Shown here: positions 1-11,714 of the stretch, in pieces
How the letters are laid out: each line of letters opens with the position of its first letter
Numbering within the stretch: position 1 is the first letter of the stretch
Source of the DNA: Anaeromyces robustus
Taxonomy: Eukaryota > Neocallimastigomycota > Neocallimastigomycetes > Neocallimastigales > Neocallimastigaceae
NCBI GenBank assembly: GCA_002104895.1
Contig: MCFG01000291.1
Span: 24,571 to 88,570, forward strand
Length of the DNA: 64,000 nt
Direction: 5' to 3'
Translations under genes and position numbers: made by a program
The notes under the pieces: model-generated
Seen by the model: only the letters and a program-made list of their open reading frames with translations
Database searches by the model: none
Told to the model about the DNA's origin: nothing

Positions 1-83
1 TGGAAAAAGCAGTCACTATTTTTATTATAAAGCTTAGTTCTACATTTTTTTTTTGAGTCAACATTTATTTTATCGTAAGAACT

Positions 84-310
84 TTAAATAAGTTTTCTCC
101 CTTCTACTGTTAATATTTTATACTCATTTCGTAATTCATCTATGTCAATATTATATTTAGTAATATCAATATAAATTACATTTAGTATTTTCATCTTCTT
201 TGCGTATATATGTTCCATGTGTAAAAATATCTTCACTTTTAAAATAATTACAGAAAATACCAATTCATACAATCTTTACTATTATCAATATCCCATGAAA
301 TTTTCCTTTA
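84..310 (-). pseudogene. Decayed coding fragment, unknown family
   Basis: The minus strand reads open from about 272 to 84 and ends in an ordinary-looking peptide tail (…DIDELRNEYKILTVEGRKLI, stop). Just upstream (about 310-270) another frame reads WDIDNSKDCMNWYF, so a frameshift or small intron may separate the two. Composition is less biased than in the surrounding spacer. I do not recognise the family. It may be the 3' end of the decayed minus-strand gene further right (1372-2426), but nothing proves this. Confidence 0.25.
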
Positions 311-418
311 TTTTTTATATATAATGGATTATTTAATGATAATTTTAAATAATAATAAAAATTGTGACAAATATTTTATTATTATTAATATTATTTTTAT
401 ATTTATTAATATTATTTT

Positions 419-419
419 G

Positions 420-502
<83 letters not shown>

Positions 503-504
503 TT
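419..504. repeat. (TTTA)n microsatellite
   Basis: About 21 nearly perfect TTTA units. The apparent reading frame through it (repeating LFIY) is a by-product of the repeat. Bases 505-1370 hold only A+T-rich spacer with a short tandem phrase (gtgacatgtatatttat, twice, 730-770); I see no gene there. Confidence 0.95.
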
Positions 505-1371
505 GAATAATTTATTATAAGATTGAGAATTTGGAATAAATTCACTATTCGAATTTTTTTATTTATTTATTTAAAGATACTATTGACTCTCCATTTCCTG
601 ATTAAATTTGTAGAAATGTAACGAATAAAAGAAAAAATAATTAATAAAAAATACAGAAAAAGTTTTATTATAATAAATGTTACACAATTATTTCTATTAA
701 TTGTTATTTAATAAAATATGTAATAAAGTGACATGTATATTTATACTATAGTGACATGTATATTTATTCTATTATTATTACATTTTTTTTTAAAGATCAT
801 TACATTAGAAATTTGTACAAAAATAATATTATATACATTAATTATCATTAAAAAAGAAATTATGGTTATAAATTTATTAACATTGAATTTTATGTTATGA
901 ATTTTGGATTTCTAATTAAAAAATAAATGAAATTAGTACTATGAATATATATGTATTTAATATAATTAAAATTTTATAATTTAGTATTTCTTTATATAAA
1001 CTATAATTACTAAAAATATTTTTTTATTTAAAAAAAAATGTTCAACAATATTTAATATGTAATAGTAATAATGAATATATAATATAAATAAATAAATTAC
1101 AATATAAAAAAATAATAATTATCCATAAATTAATTAATAGTCATTTGTTTATATTATTATTTTTATTCTAATAGAATAAATAATAAATAATAGATATATA
1201 AATAAATTTATTATTAACATAATATTTTTTATTTATATAATATTATATATTATTATTATATAATTATAATTATTATTACTATTACCTTTTTTAGATTTAT
1301 ATTTTTAATTAATAAAGATTTTTTTTTTATTTTTGCTTTTTTATAAGTTTTTTTCTTGAACGCAATTAAAA

Positions 1372-2426
1372 TTATATCAAAATATCTTTGTATATCAATA
1401 TATTTATATAAAGATGTATTAATGAGTAATTTTTTTTAATTTGTGTAACAATTATTTTCCCTAATTCATCTTTTTCAATATTATTATTTACGAATCGGTC
1501 TTTTATGTGGTTAAATATTTTTTCAGAAGTTGTATTTAATATATTTCAATTACAAATAATTATTTTAAATATAAAATAATAAAATTTTATCAATGTTAAT
1601 TTTTAGTGTACTCAATAAAATTATTTATATGTAATTTCTATATCTTTATTACTGTTTAAAAATAACTCAAATAAATTTCAATATATGGGCATTTCTGAAT
1701 TCTTAAATATTTTCTTCTGCTTTATTATATTTATAATACTTTTAGATTCATTTTCAGATTCTATTTACGTAAGGGGAGAGATAGAATTACATATAATTCT
1801 ATATCTACTTGATTTATTTTCATTTTAAGAAAATTCAGAATATTGACAAAAAAATATTATTAATAAAACTATTTAAGTTAATATTTACATATTTTTTACG
1901 AAATCTAAATTCTAATTCAAAATTTTTATTGATAGTATTAAAAATAAGATGATTTTTAAGGTTATTTTTTTATTTATAAGTATGGTTTAAAATATTGTAT
2001 AAACTCTTTCTTACTTTATCAAAAATGAATAATTTTTAAATAATATATACATATATAATTATAATTATATTATTTAATGTTATTTACAAAGAATCCACGT
2101 ATTCTAAATTCTTCAATTCTTCAATATAATTTTTAAATTCACTAATTTTAATATTTTATAAAATATGTTTAATATTTATTTTATTTTAATATTAATATAT
2201 ATATAAATATTATATCAATTTAATTTTACATTCCAACAACATAGCTTTTGTTATTTATTATTTTGTATTTAATTCCATTGGTTTGAAAACAATTTTTAAA
2301 ATATTGCTTAATCAAGAGGTTTTCTTCGTTTAAGAATTCTTTTGTATTTTTTCCTTTTAATTTATTAAATGCATTTTCCAAAATTTGACAATCACCTTTA
2401 GCTTTCTAATATTTGAATTAATTACT
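1372..2426 (-). pseudogene. Decayed, probably intron-containing gene of unknown family
   Basis: Four minus-strand segments read like real protein. Segment 2426-2230 follows a ttacatttcag acceptor, contains KGDCQILENAFNKLKGKN and KSYVVG, and has a 1-base frameshift near 2405. It ends GGAAT|GTAAAA. Segment 2141-2088 begins after taaaattag and joins in phase 2 to give VVGIEFKNYIEELKN; it ends at GTAAAT. Segment 1760-1621 (SENESKSIINIIKQKK…) has an internal TGA. Segment about 1540-1372 starts LNTTSEKIFNHIKDRF and ends at a stop. Two of the proposed junctions keep frame with GT..AG borders. The frameshift and in-frame stop argue for a dead copy. I do not recognise the family. Confidence 0.4.
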
Positions 2427-2961
2427 CTGAAATGTAAATAAATTATTTTTAAGTGAATTCTAATCTAATCATTTTTATTTCTGTTAACAAATTTTTTTTA
2501 ATTTAAAGTTAATTTATATGTTACACAGATAAAAATATATAGAAACTATGAATTTTTTATAAATAAATAAAAATAAAAAATAAAAAAAAAATTATTACGA
2601 AAAACTGAATAATTTTGTTTTTTTATTATTAATTATGTTTATATTATATTATATTATATTATATTATTATATTATATCATTTATATTCATTTTATTATAA
2701 TAAATAAAAAATTTAATTAAAATAAAAAAAAAAAAAATAAGATACATATATTAAAATTAAAATATAATATAAACAAGTATAGTAAAGTATTTTAAGTTAT
2801 ATTATTTAAAAAAATATTATAACTAAAATTTAATTTATTAAAGTGTGGATATATGTTTCAGATACAAAAAAAAAAAAAGAAAAAAATGATAATAAATTTA
2901 ACACAAATGAAAATGAATATATATAAATTTATAATTATTAATTATTACTAATTTTGACTTA

Positions 2962-2968
2962 TTTTTTG

Positions 2969-3043
<75 letters not shown>
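2962..3043. repeat. (ATT)n microsatellite
   Basis: About 27 uninterrupted ATT units. The rest of 2430-4010 is A+T-rich spacer without a convincing gene; a short weakly coding-like stretch near 3460-3600 (plus strand) contains several stops. Confidence 0.95.
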
Positions 3044-3092
3044 AAATTAATATATTTTATTATTAAAAATATATTATATGAATATTTTTTTA

Positions 3093-3184
3093 TAATTAAG
3101 AAAATTATATTTATTGCCAAAATATCACAAGTTTTTTTTTTTTTTTTAATTAAGAAAATTATATTTATTGCCAAAATATCACAA
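3093..3184 (+). repeat. 38-bp direct repeat, two exact copies
   Basis: The phrase taattaagaaaattatattt…ccaaaatatcacaa occurs at 3093-3130 and again at 3147-3184, separated by a T run. It looks like a local tandem duplication. Confidence 0.85.
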
Positions 3185-5778
3185 ATTTTAGATAATAATA
3201 TACTTTTTTTTATAAAAAAAAATCTTTTCTACTTTTTCCATTTATTATAATCATATATAATTAATAATAAATAATAATTTTATTTTATTATAAATTTGTT
3301 TTATTAAATTAAGCTTTATATTTTTTTAAAATATATAAAATAATCTTTATTATTAACTATTTATTTTAATAATCTAAAGTTAACTATATACTAATTAATA
3401 AAAGCAGGAAAAAATATTATTGTTCATAAAATATTTCACCTATTTATACATCTTTTACTAAAAAAGATATAAAATATGAACATTTTTGCTATAATTCACC
3501 TGATTTAATAGTTATTTGAAAATTCTGTTCAAGATATATTACAAATCAAAATTTCAGATGAGGAAAATGTTATGCTGTTACTCTATACATAAAGTGTCAA
3601 CAATGATAATTTGATTATTAGATATTATCAATATTATTAATTTTAATAAATTTACAATATTTTATAATATTCTTAATATATTTATTAATAGTATTTACTA
3701 ATTTTTACTTGTAATTATGCTTATAATAATAATAATCTTGAATTAATTATTGATTAATTAGTATATACATTATTACAATTGTATTATTATAAAATATGAT
3801 TATTATTTATAATATATAAAATTTGTCGTATTTATATTTATGGTATATAAAATTACCTATCTTTTATATAATAAATACTTAATATAAATGCTTGTTTGTA
3901 TTTAGATTTAAAATTAATGTTATTTTTTTTTTTTAAAATTACTATTATTTAATAGTAATTTAAAAATACAAATTTTTAATTTTAATAATATTTTTTTATT
4001 TAATAGTAATTTAAAAATAGGAAAACTAAAACCAATTCTTTTTATATGTATAAAGAAGAAATTAATATATTATTTTTCTATTACAAGCATGAATATTATT
4101 TTATTTCATTAAAATAAAATAATAGAACAATCATAAATATAAAAAAAATATTATATAACAAAATAAATAAACATATAAATAAAAACAAAAATAAATATTA
4201 TGATTTTAATAATTAAAAAATAATATGATACTACATAATATAAAAAAAGGGTTTAAATGAGTTTTTGAATAGTCAAGTAATTAAATAAATAAAGTAATAA
4301 AGTAAAACATTTAATGAATTATATTGGGTAAAACAAATTAAATGGCAAATAAATAACTAATACAAATAAATAGCTAATACAATTATAAATTATAGTTTTT
4401 ATTTATAATTATTGTCATTATTTATTTTAAGATAATAAAAGTCTTTATATTATTAAAATAAATTTCTTTTACTATAAACAATTAAAAAAAAATAATATAG
4501 TAATGTAGTAGAAATTATAGTCAATAATACAATTCATTTAATATATATGTTTTTTTTTATTTTTATTTTATTTTTTTTTTTTATTTTTTTTTCATAAAAT
4601 AAAATATTTAAAAAAATTAAAAAACTCTTTTTTTTTTTTAACTTCATTATTATAATAATATAATTAATTAATTAATAATAGTGAACATTAAACTTTTATA
4701 CTACAAAAAATAAAAACAAATTTGTGTAACTATTTTTATACGAATTATATTTTATTCATAAAATATAATAATGTTTATTAGTATTATTATAGGAAAATTA
4801 ATTAATTAATTTTAAATTTAATGAAAAGATGCATGCATGCACATTAAGAATATCGGATTAATATCTCCCATTTCTTTTTTCATTTTTTTTCAATTTATTT
4901 TTTTTTTTTTTGTTTTTTTTGTTTTTTTGAATTAAAAGTTCTTTTTTACTTAGTTTGGAATTAATTAAATTTTAATTATAATAAAATAAAAATTTTAATT
5001 AATAATTAAATATTTTTTTTTTTTTAAATTTTTAAATTAAAAGAAAATTTCAAATATTAATTTTATTTTTTTTTATTTATTTATTTTCTTTTTCTTTTTA
5101 ATATGTTTATGTTTGTTATTAAATATGGATTATTTTGTAAAATTAATAAATAATTATTTATTTTTATTAATTAGTCATGATAAATATGTAAATATAAAAA
5201 AATATAAATATGTAAATATATAAATAATTATTTATTTATTTATTTATTCTAATAAAATATTCTATTAAAAGTATTATTAATAAAACATATCTAAATTTTA
5301 TATATAAAATTTGTACTATTGATGGAAAAAAAAAAGCTAAAAAAAAAAAAAGGAAAAGAAAAAATATTAGTGAAAGTAAATGAGAAAATTATAAATTTTT
5401 GGAATGATTTTTTACCTAAATTATCTAGGAAATAGATTACATAAATATAGAAAAAGTTTGTTTATAATAAAGTATTAATTAAATATTTATTTTTTAATAC
5501 ACTTAACAATACTATTAATTTATTAAAATTTATCCTATAAATAATAAGTATTAAAAAATATATTTTCTCGATATTTGGTCCAACAATAACTATGCTTGTT
5601 GATAATGGATGTCTTAACATCCAAAATCTCTCTGCTCCTCTTATAAACCTATTCAATTTTTCCTCAAGAATAATATTATATATTCAAAAGGAATAATACA
5701 TAATATAAATTAATATATTTATAATATAAAATAATATAAAATAATATAATATAATATAAAATAATATAATAAAATATA

Positions 5779-5882
5779 ATATATTAATATAATATAATAT
5801 AATATAATATAATATAATATAATATAATATAATATAATATAATATAATATAATATAATATAATATAATATAATATAATATAA
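5779..5882. repeat. (AATAT)n microsatellite upstream of membrane-protein gene
   Basis: About 20 AATAT units, ending 180 bases before the start codon at 6062. The equivalent array in the second duplicate is 11450-11565. Confidence 0.9.
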
Positions 5883-6061
5883 TAAAAATGTAATAATAAT
5901 ATTTTAAGACATAAATTATTAATATAAAACTATATCTGTTGAACTATAAAAAAAAACTTTTTTCTTTAAATTAAAAAAAAAAAACTTTTTTCTTTAAATT
6001 AAAAAAAAAAAAAAAAAAGAATTAAATAAATAAATAAATATTTTGTTGAACCATAAACAAA

Positions 6062-7304
6062 ATGAGTTCAAAAATTAGAAATCATTCAAAAAATGATATA
6101 AATGCAATTGTTTATTCAACTTTTATGATTGTAAGTAATAAGAAAAATAAAATAAAAATAAAATAAAATAAAATAAAATAATGAAAATAATAAATAATTT
6201 ATCTATATGTTTTTTATTTATTTGTATGTACTTTTTATTTTAATAGATATGGTTTCTAATAGTTTCTATTTTAGCTAAATATTTTGGTATTCTACCAATT
6301 ATTAATAGTACAATATGGGGAACTTCAATTATAGGTGTATTATTACTTGTAAAAACTATTATTGGCATTTATTATGTAAATAAAAAAGAAAAAAAATTTA
6401 CTATTTTAATAAAATATATTTAAATGTATATATATATATATAAATATTTATACTAATATATTTTTATATTAATATAGAGGAATCTGTTTTATATAACGGA
6501 TTTTAAAACATTTCTTTCCACTTGGATATTACAAGCTTGTGGTTATGGATTTACATTTTTTAATATTATCAACTTTATTTATATTTGGAATGAGAAAACC
6601 CTTGATAAATTTAGAAAAATTACTGATAAAAATATTGAAAATTATTCTAATGAGGAATTAAAAAAAATTATAATATTGAATTCTTCTATAATGGTTATAA
6701 CTGGAATTTTATATATTATAATTCTTGTGAGTTGTTAAACTTTACAAATTATATATCATAATATTATTTAGTAACTGATAAAATACATTATATTCTATTT
6801 AATGAATAATAAAATACATTATACTTTTATTACTCCAATTTTAATTAATTTTATCTTATTATGTATTTTATATATATATATATATATTTATTATTATTAT
6901 TAATTTGTTTCCACAGAAAATTTTCACCAGTAATTATGATAAATATTTAGATAATGTTAATTCAGATAATAACTATAGAAAATATTCATGGGATGAAAAG
7001 AAAGCAACAAATACTTCAAATAAAATGATTGTAAGTGATAAAAATATATAAAAAAATCAATAAATAAATCAATAAATCAATTAATAAATTAATATATATT
7101 AAACAAATATATAATTTTTCATATTTAATAGTGGTGGTTACTTTTTATTTCAACTGAAATTATATTTTTTGTTTATATAACAAGAAAATATATTAATGGC
7201 ATTCATAGTTTTATTATTTTTAATTCTATCTATGGTATTATATCACTTTTATTAGTAAATATTGGTATTCATAAAGTAAGTAAAAGAAAAAAATACGAAT
7301 ATTT

Positions 7305-7367
<63 letters not shown>

Positions 7368-7372
7368 TTTTT

Positions 7373-7407
<35 letters not shown>

Positions 7408-7921
7408 TTATTATTTAATTATTTGTTAATTTTATTAATTGAATAATTAATTATATTAAATGTAAAATAAACTTTTATAAAAATGCTTTTATAGAGAAAT
7501 ATATCTTTAATAAAGAATTATAAAAAAATTCCTTGGAACCAAAGCTTAATAGGTGCATATATTCTATGTATGATTTTATATATAATTAAATTCTTATTTG
7601 GTAAAAATGAAATAGTTGATAAAAAGTTCAATAATGATTATTTAGAAAAAGAATTAACAACTGAAGTAATAATGATTTTTAGAGTACTTTCAAATATTTT
7701 AGGTATTATTCATCTCTATTTCTTGGTAAGTTATTTAATTTTTAAAATTCCTTTTATATATATTAAAAATTAAAAAATTAAAAAAAATCAATATTTTTAA
7801 TATTTATTATTATTTAAAAAATATTTTTTATTTATTATTTATTCAACTGTAGAAAAAATTCCCTTCACATCTAGATAAATGTACAAATAATATTGTGGAA
7901 AAAATTATCTGTAATCCTTGA
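6062..7921 (+). CDS. Predicted 8-helix membrane protein, seven exons (copy 1)
   Basis: Exons by inspection: 6062-6130, 6247-6375, 6478-6726, 6917-7030, 7132-7275, 7495-7725 and 7853-7921 (TGA). Each exon length is a multiple of three, every intron is phase 0, donors are GTAAGT, GTAAAT or GTGAGT and acceptors are TAG or CAG. The product is 334 residues. It has about eight hydrophobic segments, near residues 15-36, 46-64, 76-102, 127-149, 187-203, 213-233, 254-272 and 292-312, with a polar, Asn/Asp-rich loop at 150-187. There is no cleavable signal and I recognise no family motif. A paralogue with the same structure lies at 11715-13430, and its indels are all multiples of three, which strongly supports a translated gene. 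Intron 5 carries a large (TTTA)n array. Function unknown; a receptor, channel or transporter role would be a guess. Confidence 0.8.
7306..7409. repeat. (TTTA)n microsatellite inside intron 5
   Basis: About 25 TTTA units inside the fifth intron of the membrane-protein gene. The paralogous intron has a much shorter array (about 12943-12970), so intron length is set by repeat expansion. Confidence 0.9.
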
Positions 7922-7969
7922 TATTTTTTTTTTGAAAGTTATTTTTATTAATTTTTTATATTATAAACA

Positions 7970-8395
7970 AAAAATATAAATAGTTATTAAAAATAAAAAT
8001 AAAAATAAAAAGTAAAAATAAAAAAAAAAAAAAAAATAGAAATAAAAAAAAAAAAAAAAAAAAAGATAAAAAAAGATAAAATAAATAAATAAAAAATAAA
8101 AACAAAAATAAAATTAAAAAAGATAATAAAAAATACATATGAATAAATAATAATAAAAAATGAATAAAAAAAGAAAAAAATAATAATAAAAAATAAATAA
8201 AACTAAAAAAACATAACAAAAAAAAAATAAATAAAAATAAAAATAAAATTAAAATTAAAAAAGATAAAAAAAAATATGAATAAAAAGAAAAAATAATAAT
8301 AAAAATAAAATTAAGATAAAAAAAATACATATAAATAAAAAAAAAAGAAAAAATAATAATAAAAAATAAATAAAAATAAAAAAAAAAAAAATAAA
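7970..8395. repeat. A-rich low-complexity tract (AAATAA/AAAAAT)
   Basis: More than 400 bases made almost only of A runs separated by single T or G. The opposite strand reads as a Phe/Tyr/Leu-rich frame that is an artefact. The counterpart at 13450-13650 is dominated by a perfect 6-bp ATAAAA array. Confidence 0.85.
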
Positions 8396-8399
8396 AACA

Positions 8400-8782
8400 A
8401 AGTATGTTGTCATTGCTTCTAAAATAAATATTTTCTTTTAAATGAATAGTATTATACAAGGTACGTGATGATTTAGTAATACTTAAAATCATTGATGATC
8501 TCATCCAACGTTTAAGTGTCTTTTTGGTAATAGCTTTAACAAATAGTTTATAATTAATCTGCTTAACTTTGGACGAAAAAAAATACAATATTATATACCT
8601 AAATAATTCTTTATTTCTTTATCATTTGAATTAGAATTTTTAATTATTTTTCTTTTTCAACATTATAAATTAGAGTGATTTTACTCTAAGGCCTTGTTTA
8701 GAACCTAAACTTGGGTCATTCAAAGTTGGAAAATTTTTTTGCGTTTTTGTATTTGGCAATAAATTTGTTATTATTTTATTAC
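8400..8782. repeat. Rearranged cassette shared with 13650-14078
   Basis: Both duplicates end in this cassette: an ATG-poor opening (aaataaatattttcttttaaatgaatagt), a middle part, then a conserved end that includes attttactctaaggccttgt and a ttggcaataaatttgttatt phrase. In this copy a middle segment of about 45 bases (8507-8555) is the reverse complement of its counterpart (13743-13790), and the order of the inner segments differs. This implies an inversion after duplication. I see no translated gene in either copy, although the second has a 69-codon open frame. Confidence 0.6.
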
Positions 8783-8786
8783 TTAC

Positions 8787-8885
8787 GCTATATAATTATT
8801 TCAAAAATTTATAATTTTCTCATTTACTTTTGCTAATATTTTTTTTTTACCTTTTTTTCCATTAGTAGTATAAATTTTATATATA
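8787..8885 (-). repeat. Inverted copy of the 5305-5412 segment
   Basis: Read on the minus strand, this matches 5290-5412 (and 11215-11310): tatataaaatttgtact, a purine-rich A/G run, then a phrase containing gtaaatgagaaaattataaa. It sits exactly between the duplicated cassette and the AAA-ATPase-like fragment, so it may mark a rearrangement joint. Confidence 0.7.
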
Positions 8886-9597
8886 TATAAATCTGATTGA
8901 TTGTTTCTTCTGCTGATTTTTCTACTTTAAGTTCTAATAGAATAAACGTTTTATTTTCATTATTATGTTTTGGGTAAAATATGAAATCATCAATTTTTTT
9001 TTTCTTTTATTTCTTTTTCTTTAATATCATAAATACTTCGTGCTTCAAAATAGGCAAATTTCACTATAAATTCTAAAGTTATATGACTGCAATAACTTTT
9101 TATAGTTGATTTTTTTTGTATGTACTTTTTTAAATATTTGACATACATTTTTTGTATTTTTCGTTAAAGTGACTTCTAACATTTGTTTAGAATAATTCTT
9201 TAAGTTATTATAAATTTCGAAATCTTTTTCTTCATTCAATATTTGTTTAAATTTTTCAAACAATTCTTCATTTGGAATTCTGATTTCACCTTCATTATAC
9301 GTTAGAAATCCATATAAAACCATTAATGAAAACATTTCATTTTTCATATTTTTTTTTATTTATTACAGAACTTTGCCTTGTTTCTTCATTTATTGCTTGT
9401 TTTTGCTTATTTTCTACTCCATATCCATCTAATTCTATTTTTACTTTGTCATCTGTAATTAATTTTAAAAAATCATCCTTTATTCCATAAATATTAAAAT
9501 TAAAACTTTCCTTTATTTCTTTTATAGGTCCTGTAGATGTCCAATAATTACCTGTACTATTATTTCTTAAAGCATGAATTATTGAATATGAATTAAA
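8886..9597 (-). pseudogene. AAA-ATPase-like / PD-(D/E)XK gene fragment (C-terminal half)
   Basis: The minus strand is a close, damaged copy of the C-terminal half of the gene at 14934-16568. It starts at the segment equivalent to about residue 300 and runs to the nuclease-like region. Only 9347-9045 is open, from MKNEMFSLMV… to just after KKVHTKK. One extra T (8 instead of 7) in the run near 9110-9118 shifts the frame, and small changes near 9350-9365 break the link to the upstream part. P-loop and Walker B are absent. Upstream homology stops abruptly near 9597. Clearly dead. Confidence 0.8.
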
Positions 9598-9793
9598 ATA
9601 ATGAGTAATGGTAATAATAATAGAATATATTTTAATATATTTATGTATAATTCATTTAAGTAAAACAGTAATAAATATTATTAAGTAAAAGAATTTAATA
9701 TATAAAATTATAATATTATTAAATAAAAAATAAAATATTGTTAAAAATAATATATTATCAATAATAATTATATTTATTTATTTATTCAGTATT

Positions 9794-9825
<32 letters not shown>

Positions 9826-10547
9826 TTACTAATTAATTATCATTCATTTCTATAATATTATTGTTTTAAATAATAGAGTAAAAATAGGAAAACTAAAACC
9901 AATTCTTTTTATATGTATAAAGAAGAAATTAATATATTATTTTTCTATTACAAGCATGAATATTATTTTATTTCATTAAAATAAAATAATAGAACAATCA
10001 TAAATATAAAAAAAATATTATATAACAAAATAAATAAACATATAAATAAAAACAAAAATAAATATTATGATTTTAATAATTAAAAAATAATATGATACTA
10101 CATAATATAAAAAAAGGGTTTAAATGAGTTTTTGAAAAGTCAAGTAATTAAATAAATAAAGTAATAAAGTAAAACATTTAAGGAATTATATTGGGAAAAC
10201 CAAATTAAATAGCAAATAAATAGCTAATACAATTATAAATTATAGTTTTTATTTATAATTATAGTCATTATTTATTTAAATGTAATAATAGTTTTTATTT
10301 TATTAAAATAAAATTCTTTTACTATAACCAATAAAAAAAAAAATAAAAATATATAAGATTTAATTTAGTTATATTAATTATAAATTCTATATTATTCATT
10401 TTAATATTATTAATTTTTTATTATTAGTTTTAATTATTGTCATAACCTTTATAAATTATATAAATAGATTTTTTTAAAAGTGTTTTATATAATATAATAT
10501 TTGATTTTTCTTTTTGTATTTCATTTTCATTTTCTTTTTAGTTTGAG

Positions 10548-10578
<31 letters not shown>

Positions 10579-11449
10579 ATTTAATATTTTATAGAAATAT
10601 TTATATTCCAGTATATTAAAAAACAATAATCATAAATTTTATATTTATAAGTATAAAAATAATATATTAATTATTAATTATAATATTATTTCATTAATAG
10701 TCACGTTTTAAAAGAATATGTTTTAATAAGTATATTCTATTAAATATATTCTATTAATGTCTCCCATTTCTTTTTTCATTTTTTTTCAATTTATTTTTTG
10801 TTTTTTGTTTTTTTTTTTTTTTTTTGTTTTGTTTTTTTTGAATTAAAAGTTCTTTTTTACTTTGTTTGGAATTAATTAAATTTTAATTATAATAAAATAA
10901 AAATTTTAATTAATAATTAAATATTTTTTTTTTTTTTAAATTTTTAAATTAAAAGAAAATTTCAAATATTAATTTTATTTTTTTTTTATTTATTTATTTT
11001 CTTTTTCTTTTTAATATCTTTATGTTTGTTATTAAATATGGATTATTTTGTAAAATTAATAAATAATTATTTATTTTTATTAATTAGTCATGATAAATAT
11101 GTAAATATAAAAAATATAAATATGTAAATATATAAATAATTATTTATTTATTTATTTATTCTAATAAAATATTCTATTAAAAGTATTATTAATAAAACTT
11201 GTATAAATTTTATATATAAAATTTGTACTACTGATGAAAAAAAAAGCTAAAAAAAAAAAAAGGAAAAGAAAAAATATTAGTGAAAGTAAATGAGAAAATT
11301 ATAAATTTTTGGAATGATTTTTTACCTAAATTATCTAGGAAATAGATTACATAAATATAGAAAAAGTTTGTTTATAATAAAGTATTAATTAAATATTTAT
11401 TTTTTAATACACTTAACAATACTATTAATTTATTAAAATTTATCCTATA

Positions 11450-11565
11450 AATAATATAATATAATATAATATAATATAATATAATATAATATAATATAAT
11501 ATAATATAATATAATATAATATAATATAATATAATATAATATAATATAATATAATATAATATAAT
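11450..11565. repeat. (AATAT)n microsatellite, copy 2
   Basis: About 22 units. It replaces the 5550-5790 unique sequence of copy 1, which suggests that slippage or a deletion used the array as its end point. Confidence 0.9.
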
Positions 11566-11714
11566 AAAAATGTAATAATAATATTTTAAGACATAAATTA
11601 TTAATATAAAACTATATCTGTTGAACTATAAAAAAAAACTTTTTTTCTTTAAATTAAAAAAAAAAAAAAAAGAATTAAATAAATAAATAAATATTTTGTT
11701 GAACCATAAACAAA

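Larger units (their letters stand above)
4013..8782 (+). repeat. Tandem segmental duplication, copy 1
   Basis: This block is repeated in the same orientation at about 9885-14078. Nearly identical anchors include 4013-4310 with 9885-10190, 4858-5550 with 10757-11450, the whole gene region 5930-7920 with 11590-13430, and the tail 8400-8782 with 13650-14078. Copy 1 keeps about 240 bases (about 5550-5790) that copy 2 lacks. The block starts with spacer, holds one seven-exon membrane-protein gene, and ends in a rearranged A-rich cassette. Confidence 0.85.

Noticed and set aside
5462-5656. 64-codon minus-strand frame upstream of the first membrane-protein gene
   Set aside because: It lies in a piece missing from the second duplicate, is A+T-driven and has no supporting homology.
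7956-8588. 210-codon Phe/Leu/Tyr-rich minus-strand frame resembling a membrane protein
   Set aside because: It is the reverse of an A-run tract; the hydrophobicity comes from TTT and TTA codons, and the frame is not kept in the duplicate at 13450-13650.
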